From positions 1 through 24,999 of the forward strand of contig CAJARA010000145.1 of the NCBI GenBank assembly GCA_903944295.1: 24,999 nucleotides of DNA, in the 5' to 3' direction. The position numbers were made by a program, and so were the translations under genes. This document shows, in pieces, positions 1 through 5,572 of the stretch (positions are counted from its first letter, which is position 1; every line of letters starts with the position of its first letter). A model generated the notes under the pieces. That model made no database searches. It saw only the letters and a program-made list of their open reading frames with translations, and was not told the DNA's origin. Source of the stretch: an uncultured Chloroflexota bacterium. GTDB taxonomy: Bacteria > Chloroflexota > Limnocylindria > Limnocylindrales > Limnocylindraceae.

Positions 1-35
1 ACCTCCAGAAGTTCGCGCATCGTAACTGCGGCCAT
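1..35 (-). CDS. rpsB: 30S ribosomal protein S2, first 11 codons only
   Basis: Only the first 11 codons and two bases of the next are inside the window. They read MAAVTMRELLE, the characteristic opening of ribosomal protein S2 (M-x-V-T-M-R-x-L-L-E, normally followed by AGVHFGH). The ATG is at 35-33 and is preceded by a strong Shine-Dalgarno sequence, GAGGAG, at 40-45. S2 joins the small subunit late in assembly and is essential. The gene lies downstream of rnhB and yraN and has its own candidate promoter about 130 bases upstream. The call rests on a short sequence, but the motif and ribosome binding site agree. Confidence 0.85.
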   Translation of the reverse strand, partial: MAAVTMRELLE

Positions 36-552
36 GGTTCTCCTCATCACGGTTATGCCACCGCGGGACGCCATCGCGACCCCGAGGGGCCACCGTTGCG
101 AGGCGACATGCTCCGCGTGCGTATTCCCTGACCGAAGCCAAGGGCCCCCGAATCGGGTGCTGGCAGATCCTACCACCCTCATGCGTCCCCCCTCGCACGG
201 CGGGTGCCCCACGCTCAGCGATCCCACGGATCAGACGCAGCCGCTCCCTGCGGGGCGGCCCGATCACCAGCAGCAGGTCGACCCTGCAGAGTTCAGGGAG
301 GGCCTCGCGCTGTCGCGCCAGCGCCGCAACCTTTCTCGCCCCCAGCAGGGCTCGTGGAGCGTGCTCGCCGACACTGAGGCGCGCGCGCACCTCTACCGCC
401 ACCAGCAGTCGGCGCTCATCGCGGGCAAGGAGATCAATCTCCAGCCCGGCCACTCGCACGTTGCGCTGAATAATCATCCAGCCTGCGGCGCGAAGGCTTT
501 CGCACGCCAACTCCTCCGCCCGCCTCCCTCGCCACTGCTGCGCCGTCTCCAC
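1..552 (-). CDS. yraN: YraN/UPF0102 nuclease-like protein; frame open to the window edge
   Basis: From a GTG at 552 the minus strand encodes a YraN (UPF0102) protein with a predicted PD-(D/E)XK nuclease-like fold. Visible motifs are RGRRAEELA (residues 8-16), a GWMIIQRN segment (24-31), LEIDLLARD (37-45) and VAVEVRAR (51-58), matching the family pattern G-EIDL-A plus VEVK-R. The usual Lys of EVK is Arg here. The family part ends near residue 115 (about base 208), the normal length, but no stop follows in this frame before base 1, so the frame runs over the start of rpsB. Either the protein has a long non-conserved C-terminal extension or there is a frameshift. The GTG start has no clear ribosome binding site. 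The cellular role of YraN is unproven; it commonly neighbours rnhB. Confidence 0.75.
   Translation of the reverse strand, partial: METAQQWRGRRAEELACESLRAAGWMIIQRNVRVAGLEIDLLARDERRLLVAVEVRARLSVGEHAPRALLGARKVAALARQREALPELCRVDLLLVIGPPRRERLRLIRGIAERGAPAVRGGTHEGGRICQHPIRGPLASVREYARGACRLATVAPRGRDGVPRWHNRDEENHGRSYDARTSGG
167..175 (-). promoter_or_regulatory. candidate extended -10 promoter for rpsB
   Basis: On the minus strand TGGTAGGAT reads as an extended -10 element (TG-n-TAGGAT, 4 of 6 matches to TATAAT). It lies downstream of the conserved part of yraN and would start transcription near base 160, leaving a leader of about 125 bases before rpsB. No -35 match was found. Similar elements precede rplS, rpsP, rpmB and rpmF here. 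Confidence 0.4.
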
Positions 553-594
553 GCCTGCAGCATCACCGCTAAGACGTAAAGAGGACGTACTCGC

Positions 595-1278
595 CTAGGA
601 CTGGCTCGCAGCGTTACGCGCGGCGCTGATGACAGCGGCGACGGGGGCGTAGGTGCGTCGGTGATGTGGCGTTACGCCGAGGTCAGCGAGTGCCGCAAGA
701 TGGAGCGGCGCTGGATAGCCAACGTTTGACTCCCAGTCGTAGCCTGGGTAGCGACGATCAAGGCGAGCCATCAACTGGTCGCGGAGAACCTTTGCAACGA
801 TGGATGCGCATGCGATCGGGTAGACGCTGACGTCCCCCTTGATCACCGTCTCATGTGGGCCAATCAAGGGCTCAAGTTCGCGCGCGGGCGAGCCGTCAAC
901 CAGCGTGAAGTCAACGCTGAGGTGATACCTGCGCTGAAGCGTTGCCAGAGCTCGCGACATCGCAAGGTGTGATGCTGCACGAGGGTTCAACCGCTCAACT
1001 TCGCGCGCTGAAGCCGCCCCTACTCCGTACGCGATCGCAGCGCTGCGAATGATCGGATCAAGTCGCTCACGCTGAAGGCGTGAGAGCGCCTTAGAGTCGC
1101 GCACGCCAACGATCGGTTCCCCGGGCGGCATGATGATCGCGCAGGCAACAACTGGACCGGCGAGCGGCGCAAGGCCAACTTCATCAATGCCAGCAATAAG
1201 GCGTGTGGGATGGCCGTGCTGAGATTCAAGCTCACGTGTTGGGAGTGCACGGCCGTCTGACGGCCGCGAAGGGGTCAC
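595..1278 (-). CDS. rnhB: Ribonuclease HII
   Basis: RNase HII removes ribonucleotides from DNA by cutting 5' of the RNA-DNA junction. The 227-residue product has the family core: IAGIDEVG with Asp32 and Glu33, DSKAL (61-65), LVDG with Asp128, and SIVAKVLRD with Asp167, together giving the D-E-D-D metal site. The C-terminal pattern GYPAPLHL...HRRTYAPV is also typical. The normally conserved GRG just after the first Asp-Glu (which contacts the ribonucleotide junction in known structures) reads GLA (35-37). The start is GTG, overlapping the rplS stop as GTGA, so the two are translationally coupled. The first 25 or so residues are not conserved. The stop codon is TAG. Confidence 0.93.
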   Translation of the reverse strand: MTPSRPSDGRALPTRELESQHGHPTRLIAGIDEVGLAPLAGPVVACAIIMPPGEPIVGVRDSKALSRLQRERLDPIIRSAAIAYGVGAASAREVERLNPRAASHLAMSRALATLQRRYHLSVDFTLVDGSPARELEPLIGPHETVIKGDVSVYPIACASIVAKVLRDQLMARLDRRYPGYDWESNVGYPAPLHLAALADLGVTPHHRRTYAPVAAVISAARNAASQS

Positions 1279-1865
1279 GCCGGAGCCTGCTCCGAATCGT
1301 CCGCCGCTGGTACAGCCTCTGCTGGCGCCTCAACAACTGGCTCTGCAGCCGCTTCGGCAACTACTGGCTCTGCAGCGGCTTCAGCAGCTGGAGCCTCCGC
1401 CACGGCAGCCTCTTCAGCAGCCACGACCTCTTCAACCACTGGTGCCGCTTCGGCAACTGGTGCCACTTCGGCAACAACTTCGACTGGCTTCTCAAAGACA
1501 GGATTCAGGATCTCGCCAGCCTCAGCGCGCTTCTCACGGAGTGATGACTGCTTCCCGACGCGGTCGCGGAGGAAGTAGAGCTGCGCACGATGCGAGACGC
1601 CGTGTCGGATGATCTCAATCTTCTCAATGCGTGGGCTGTGCACCTTGAAGGTTCGCTCAACGCCAACGCCAGAGGCGATGCGGCGCACGGTGATGGTGAG
1701 GCCCAGTCCGCCGCCGCGAAGGCGCATGACCGTACCCTCAAAGACCTGGATGCGTTCGCGATTCCCCTCAACAACCTTCGCCGACACCTTGACGGTGTCG
1801 CCGGTCTTGATCGGAGGCAGATCGCGCTTCATCTGCTCATTTGTAATCGTTCGGATCAGGTCCAT
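1275..1865 (-). CDS. rplS: 50S ribosomal protein L19 with acidic tail
   Basis: L19 sits at the interface of the two ribosomal subunits. The start chosen is the ATG at 1865, preceded by GGAG in ACGGAGACAAA; an in-frame ATG 57 bases upstream would add residues unlike the family. The product has 196 residues. The first 115 or so are canonical L19: an ITNEQMKRDLPPIKTGDTV opening, an ERIQVFEGTVM strand, then RTFKVHSPRIEKIEI and AQLYFLRDRVGK. After this comes an extra tail of about 70 residues made of Ala, Glu, Val and Pro with no Lys or Arg, including a tandem duplication of nine residues (EAAAEPVVA/E). L19 proteins usually end near 115-130. The gene has its own candidate promoter and is coupled to rnhB. 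Confidence 0.96.
   Translation of the reverse strand: MDLIRTITNEQMKRDLPPIKTGDTVKVSAKVVEGNRERIQVFEGTVMRLRGGGLGLTITVRRIASGVGVERTFKVHSPRIEKIEIIRHGVSHRAQLYFLRDRVGKQSSLREKRAEAGEILNPVFEKPVEVVAEVAPVAEAAPVVEEVVAAEEAAVAEAPAAEAAAEPVVAEAAAEPVVEAPAEAVPAADDSEQAPA
1329..1382 (-). repeat. two 27-bp tandem units in the rplS tail
   Basis: Bases 1356-1382 and 1329-1355 are adjacent 27-bp units matching at 23 of 27 positions by eye. Each encodes nine residues of the form EAAAEPVV plus Ala or Glu. The frame is kept. Confidence 0.8.
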
Positions 1866-1912
1866 TTTGTCTCCGTGGCTCTTCGGCAGAGGTCCTGCCT
1901 GTGCGAAGCGGG

Positions 1913-1921
1913 AGGATAGCA
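1913..1921 (-). promoter_or_regulatory. candidate extended -10 promoter for rplS
   Basis: TGCTATCCT on the minus strand is a TGn-extended -10 (TATCCT, 4 of 6). It lies in the 81-base trmD-rplS gap and would start transcription near 1906, about 40 bases before the rplS ATG. It is flanked by the inverted repeat CTGTGC (1899-1904) / GCACAG (1919-1924), which could be an operator or chance. No -35 was recognised. Confidence 0.4.
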
Positions 1922-1946
1922 CAGGGGCTCGAGGTGGCTAGGCGCG

Positions 1947-2666
1947 CTACTCGCCCCGCTCGGAACCGGCTCGACCCCCCTCTGGGTGGACGAGGTCTGG
2001 GCGGCGCTTGGCGGTCCGCTGGCGCGACTGCTCCTGCCGCCAGGCGGCCACTGCGGCGTGGTTGCCGGAGAGGAGGATCTCGGGGACAGCAGCACCGCGG
2101 AACTCTGCAGGTCGCGTGTACTGCGGGTACTCAAGAAGGTTTGACGAGAAGGACTCCTCCTCCAGTGATGCAGCATCAATTGAGCCAGGCACGAGGCGGA
2201 GGAGCGCATCGCAGAGCACGATGGCAGCGGGCTCACCCCCAGAGAGGACAAAGTCGCCGATGCTGAGCTCAAGGTCGACATAGGCCCGCACGCGATCATC
2301 TACCCCTTCGTAGCGACCACAGAGAATGATCAGGTGGCCGCCGGTCGCAAGGCTCCGAACACGTGCCTGCTTCAACCGCTCACCGCCGGCGTCCAACAGG
2401 ATCACGGTGCTCTTCTCTCCTCGTAGCGCCTCAATGGCGTCAACGAGCGGCTCTGGTCGCATCAGCATCCCGGCGCCGCCACCATACGGCTCATCATCCA
2501 CGGCGCGATGCTTCCCAATCCCCCACTCCCGGAGATCGTGAACCTTCAGTTCGGCGAGACCGCGCTCAACGGCGCGGGCGGGGATGCTCGCTGCCAGTGC
2601 AGCCCGCACCGTTTCAGGGAAGAGTGAGACGACATCGATGCGCAACGTGGCCGCTCCAGAGCTCAT
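1947..2666 (-). CDS. trmD: tRNA (guanine-N1)-methyltransferase TrmD
   Basis: TrmD methylates G37 of tRNAs that carry G36, preventing +1 frameshifting. It belongs to the SPOUT methyltransferases with a trefoil knot that binds S-adenosylmethionine. In the 239-residue product the knot region is clear: LIILCGRYEGVDDRV followed by ELSIGDFVLSGGEPAA. The N-terminal half has IDVVSLFPE and the loop DDEPYGGGAGMLMRPEP, both diagnostic. The C-terminal domain has YTRPAEFRG, VPEILLSGNHAAV and AWRQEQS. The first few residues (MSSGAATL) are slightly longer than in most relatives. The start ATG overlaps the rimM stop as ATGA. rimM-trmD-rplS adjacency is widely conserved. Confidence 0.97.
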   Translation of the reverse strand: MSSGAATLRIDVVSLFPETVRAALAASIPARAVERGLAELKVHDLREWGIGKHRAVDDEPYGGGAGMLMRPEPLVDAIEALRGEKSTVILLDAGGERLKQARVRSLATGGHLIILCGRYEGVDDRVRAYVDLELSIGDFVLSGGEPAAIVLCDALLRLVPGSIDAASLEEESFSSNLLEYPQYTRPAEFRGAAVPEILLSGNHAAVAAWRQEQSRQRTAKRRPDLVHPEGGRAGSERGE

Positions 2667-3196
2667 TTGGTGCGCACCGGGTTTGGTGGGCGTGGAGTAC
2701 GGACGCGCTTTGGTGCGCGAACGGTCAACTCTGATCCTGCAATGTTCGCAACGATGATCCCTTCGCGGGGCTTGAATGTCACGATGATCGAGGCGACGGA
2801 GGGGAGATCCATCTCGCCACCATCTGGGGTGCGCAGGATGTAGACCTCTGCGCCACCAGCGCGATAGCAGTCAGTGATCGTCCCGATCAGTTCTCCCGCT
2901 GGATCGCGCACCTCCACGCCAACAATCTCGTCCCAATAGACACGCCCCGGCTCACCAGGGTCGGCTGCGAGCGTTGCGGAGAGGTAGGAGCCAACAAGGA
3001 TCTGCGCAGTTCCGCGGTCCACAATCTCGGCGAACTTTGCAAACGCGCCAGGCGAAGCGGGCATCCACTCAGTGAGCGTCAGTTTGCGCTCAGCCCCTTC
3101 CACTTGTAGGCGAGTGCCCACAACAAAGCGCTCATCAGGATGGTCGGTGAGGATCTCCAGCCGAAGCGTGCCGTCGAGCCCGCGGATGCCGCGCAC
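2663..3196 (-). CDS. rimM: 16S rRNA processing protein RimM
   Basis: RimM is a ribosome maturation factor that assists assembly of the small-subunit head around S19. The product has an N-terminal RimM beta-barrel (GIRGLDGTLRLEILTD, matching HG-RGE-kV-LTD, then ERF) and a C-terminal PRC-barrel (VYWDEIVGVEVRDPAGELIGTI, then DLPSVASIIV near the end). The first usable start is the GTG at 3196, giving 177 residues. This appears to remove about eight residues of the first strand: the frame upstream reads DLRVAQ, as expected for the family, but has no ATG, GTG or TTG between an in-frame stop and this GTG. A non-standard start or an overlap with khpA is possible. The gene is coupled to trmD by a 4-base overlap. 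Confidence 0.93.
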   Translation of the reverse strand: MRGIRGLDGTLRLEILTDHPDERFVVGTRLQVEGAERKLTLTEWMPASPGAFAKFAEIVDRGTAQILVGSYLSATLAADPGEPGRVYWDEIVGVEVRDPAGELIGTITDCYRAGGAEVYILRTPDGGEMDLPSVASIIVTFKPREGIIVANIAGSELTVRAPKRVRTPRPPNPVRTK

Positions 3197-3224
3197 CTGC
3201 GCGACGCGAAGGTCGCGAACCGCG

Positions 3225-3458
3225 TCAGCCGATTTCGAGGACGTAGTTCTCTCCGGTGCGATTGGAGATCACCTTGAGCAGACTGCGCAAGGCCTTGGCG
3301 ATGCTGCCGTTGCGGCCAATCACTCGCCCCATGTCATCTTCGTCAACGATCAGTCGGAGGACGATGGCGTCGCCATCCTCTTCAACCTCAACGCTGACGC
3401 CGTCAGGATTGTCAGCGAGTGACTTTGCGACGTACTCAACAAGCTGTGCTGCGGCCAC
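3225..3458 (-). CDS. khpA: KH-domain RNA-binding protein KhpA
   Basis: This is a single small KH domain of 77 residues. The family (KhpA/YlqC) binds RNA, often with KhpB/EloR, and affects cell division and elongation in Gram-positive bacteria. The GxxG loop is seen as GRVIGRNGSIAKALRSLL around residues 44-61. The N-terminal part (LVEYVAKSLADNPDGVSVE) is typical. The start is a GTG whose first base is the last base of the rpsP stop (TAGTG), so translation is probably coupled. The rpsP-khpA-rimM-trmD-rplS order is conserved across many phyla, and KhpA is usually co-transcribed with S16. Confidence 0.95.
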   Translation of the reverse strand: MAAAQLVEYVAKSLADNPDGVSVEVEEDGDAIVLRLIVDEDDMGRVIGRNGSIAKALRSLLKVISNRTGENYVLEIG

Positions 3459-4012
3459 TATGCCTCCTCAGCTGGCGCCGCGGCCTCTGCTGGTGCGGCT
3501 TCTGCCGGTGCAGCTTCGGCGACAGTGTCTGCGACAACTTCTGGAGCTGCGTCAGCAACAGCATCCGCAGCCTCTTCCGTTGCGACCTCTGCAGCGGCCT
3601 CTGCAGCAAGTTCAGCTGGAGCCTCTGATGCAGCCTCGGCGACAACGTCTGGCGCAGCCTCTGGTGCCGCCTCAACGACAACGGTCTCCTCTTCAACAAC
3701 TGGGCGAGTGCCAGGGGCGGTGTAGCCCTTCTCGGCAGCCTTTGCTCCAGTCTTTCCGCCAGGGTGCAGACCACCGGCGCGAGCCTTTGCGATCAGCTTC
3801 CCAACAACCTCTGATGGGAGCGCACCCTTTGAAATCCACGCATCAACCTTTGGCAGGTCGAGGACGAGTGTCATTGGCTCAGTGCGCGGGTTGTAGTGGC
3901 CGAGCGTCTCAAGTGAGCGCCCGTCGCGCGCGCGGCGACGATCAGTCGCGACTACGCGGTATGACGGCTGTCCTGTTGCTCCGACTCGTGTCAACCTGAT
4001 TCGAACGCTCAT
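3458..4012 (-). CDS. rpsP: 30S ribosomal protein S16 with acidic tail
   Basis: S16 is an early small-subunit assembly protein. The start is the ATG at 4012, giving MSVRIRLTRVG; the Shine-Dalgarno GGAGG is at 4024-4028. The open frame extends upstream to 4225 but that part is not S16-like. The 184-residue product has a canonical S16 domain to about residue 85: PSYRVVATDRRRARDGRSLETLGHYNP, then DAWISKGALPSE. A tail of about 80 residues follows, made of Ala, Glu, Val and Pro without Lys or Arg. S16 is usually 80-100 residues, although acidic tails are known in some high-GC phyla. The gene has a candidate promoter and a leader of about 70 bases with two inverted repeats. Confidence 0.96.
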   Translation of the reverse strand: MSVRIRLTRVGATGQPSYRVVATDRRRARDGRSLETLGHYNPRTEPMTLVLDLPKVDAWISKGALPSEVVGKLIAKARAGGLHPGGKTGAKAAEKGYTAPGTRPVVEEETVVVEAAPEAAPDVVAEAASEAPAELAAEAAAEVATEEAADAVADAAPEVVADTVAEAAPAEAAPAEAAAPAEEA

Positions 4013-4035
4013 TCGTGTCGTTTCCTCCGTGGGCC

Positions 4036-4074
4036 TGGCGGTCGCCAAGGCGAGTAACCCCGAAGCGATGGGGT
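4036..4074 (-). other. two inverted repeats in the rpsP leader
   Basis: In the presumed untranslated leader, ACCCC (4057-4061) pairs with GGGGT (4070-4074) over an 8-base loop. Closer to the gene, TGGCG (4036-4040) and CGCCA (4043-4047) form a short stem. No T-run follows, so these are not intrinsic terminators. They may be regulatory or chance in GC-rich DNA. Confidence 0.3.
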
Positions 4075-4086
4075 GTGTGTCTGGGG

Positions 4087-4095
4087 ATAGTAGCC
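4087..4095 (-). promoter_or_regulatory. candidate -10 promoter for rpsP
   Basis: GGCTACTAT on the minus strand contains TACTAT (4 of 6 to TATAAT). It lies in the 118-base ffh-rpsP gap and would start transcription near 4080. It resembles the elements before rplS, rpmB, rpsB and rpmF. No -35 was found. Confidence 0.35.
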
Positions 4096-4130
4096 GCTCA
4101 GAGTGACCTGCGCATCTGGGGCGCCTGAGG

Positions 4131-5549
4131 CTAGCGGCGACCCCCCTTGCGGCGGGCCTTCTTCGCCTTCCGATCCTCCTTGGGGCGGATGTAGCCCCCT
4201 GAATGCTTCCCTGGGAGCCCAGCACCGCCAGCGGCGAGGCGGGCGGGGTCCATCCCCCCTGCGCGCCGCATCAGGAGGCGAATCTCTTCGAGGCGCTTCA
4301 CCAGCCGATTGACCTCCTCAATGCTGCGCCCAGACCCCTCGGCAATGCGGCGACGACGCGGAATCGTCAAGAGCGCCGGCTCGTGGCGCTCGATCGGTGT
4401 CATCGAAAGAATGATCGCCTCGGCTCGCTTCAACTCACCGCCCGCGACCGCCTCCTCCGCCTGCTGTGCCGCCCCTCCCATCCCGGGGATCATCTTCATC
4501 ACCTGACCGATCGGCCCCATTGATGAGATCTGTCGCAACTGATCGAGCAGATCGGTGAAGCTCATCTCTGGCGGCCGTCCCTTGGCGTTGAGGCGCACTG
4601 CTGGTGCCGCCGTAACGTCACCGCCAGCGTCGCGAACGATCTCAGCGAGTGTTGCAAGGTCGCCCATCTCCAGGATGCGACCGGCGATGCGATCAGGATG
4701 GAAGCGTTCAAGCGCCTCTGGTCGTTCGCCGGTGCCGATGAAGAGCACGGGGATTCCAGCGCCACCAGCGATGGAGAGCGCTGCGCCGCCGCGCGCATCG
4801 CCATCGAGCTTCGCGAGAATAAGACCGGTCGCATCTGCGGCACGCTTGAAGCCCTCAGCAACAGCGAGCGCCTGCTGCCCGGTCGCCGCATCAAGGACGA
4901 GGATGCGCTCGCGCGGCTGTACCGCTTCGCGCAGGTCGCGCAGCTCCTGCATCAACTCATCGTCGAGTGTTGTCCTACCAGATGAGTCAATGATCAAGAG
5001 GTCTCGACCGAGCCGACGCGCCGACTCAAGCGCACGACGGCCGATCTCTGCCACTGGGGTTCCGATCGGCTCGCGATGGACGGGAACGCCGACGGCTGCG
5101 CCGAGCAGCGCTAACTGCTCTGCTGCGGCTGGTCGACGTGGGTCAGCGGCGACAAGGAGTGGCCGTCTCCCCTCTCGCTGCAGGCGAAGTGCAAGCTTTG
5201 CAGCGGTGGTGGTCTTCCCTGCTCCCTGAAGACCGAGCAACAAAATGCTCGCCGGTCGCTCACGTAAATCGAGTTCGCGTCCTGACCCGCCAAGCGCTTC
5301 GGTAAGAGCGCCATGTACAACGCTGACAAGTCGATCACCAGCACCAAGCCCGCCCACGATCCCTTCGCTCGTGGCGCGCGTGCGCATCGCATCAACAAGT
5401 TGCGTCGTTACAGGGAGGGCAACATCTGCGTCAAGGAGCGCGCCGCGAATCTCAGCGAGGCCTGCCTCTAGGTCAGCCTCACTGATACGACCCTTCCCGC
5501 CGAGCCGCTGCAGCGAAGCGCGAAGGCGACTTCCTAGCGCATCAAACAT
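4131..5549 (-). CDS. ffh: Signal recognition particle GTPase Ffh
   Basis: Ffh binds 4.5S RNA and signal sequences and docks with FtsY for co-translational targeting to the membrane. The start chosen is the ATG at 5549 (MFDALGSRLRASLQRL, the typical N domain); an earlier in-frame start at 5609 adds non-family residues. The protein has 472 residues: N domain 1-95, G domain 96-295, and M domain from about 320 (MGPIGQVMKMIPGMGG, then SMTPIERHEP and IAEGSGRSIEEVNRL). G1 is GLQGAGKTTT (106-115). Three motifs deviate: ADPRRP (135-140) for ADTYRP, DSSGR (188-192) for DTAGR, and AKLD (246-249) for TKLD. The catalytic Asp and Arg and the guanine-contacting Lys and Asp remain. No ribosome binding site is seen, and TACACT 7 bases upstream suggests a leaderless mRNA. 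Confidence 0.96.
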   Translation of the reverse strand: MFDALGSRLRASLQRLGGKGRISEADLEAGLAEIRGALLDADVALPVTTQLVDAMRTRATSEGIVGGLGAGDRLVSVVHGALTEALGGSGRELDLRERPASILLLGLQGAGKTTTAAKLALRLQREGRRPLLVAADPRRPAAAEQLALLGAAVGVPVHREPIGTPVAEIGRRALESARRLGRDLLIIDSSGRTTLDDELMQELRDLREAVQPRERILVLDAATGQQALAVAEGFKRAADATGLILAKLDGDARGGAALSIAGGAGIPVLFIGTGERPEALERFHPDRIAGRILEMGDLATLAEIVRDAGGDVTAAPAVRLNAKGRPPEMSFTDLLDQLRQISSMGPIGQVMKMIPGMGGAAQQAEEAVAGGELKRAEAIILSMTPIERHEPALLTIPRRRRIAEGSGRSIEEVNRLVKRLEEIRLLMRRAGGMDPARLAAGGAGLPGKHSGGYIRPKEDRKAKKARRKGGRR

Positions 5550-5556
5550 GATCAAG

Positions 5557-5562
5557 AGTGTA
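5557..5562 (-). promoter_or_regulatory. candidate -10 for leaderless ffh mRNA
   Basis: TACACT on the minus strand ends 7 bases before the ffh ATG, so transcription would begin at or next to the start codon. No Shine-Dalgarno exists. It shares its TA with a -10-like TACGCT facing the other way. Confidence 0.4.
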
Positions 5563-5566
5563 CGCT
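5561..5566 (+). promoter_or_regulatory. candidate -10 for leaderless MFS gene mRNA
   Basis: TACGCT on the plus strand lies exactly 6 bases before GTG at 5573. That is the spacing expected if transcription starts on the start codon. It overlaps the ffh -10 on the opposite strand. Confidence 0.35.
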
Positions 5567-5572
5567 GCACGC

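Noticed and set aside
34..579. A long plus-strand open frame at the left end
   Set aside because: The minus strand encodes YraN and the rpsB start there, with clear family motifs. The plus frame is Pro/Arg/His-rich without any recognisable domain.
3461..3700. Repeated short words suggesting a repeat array or CRISPR
   Set aside because: The words vary in length and spacing and keep the rpsP frame, encoding Ala/Glu-rich tail. There are no uniform repeats with unique spacers.
3256..3999. A 247-codon plus-strand frame rich in Leu, Gln and Pro
   Set aside because: It is the antisense of the low-complexity rpsP tail and khpA. The repetitive composition comes from GCx/GAx codons on the other strand.
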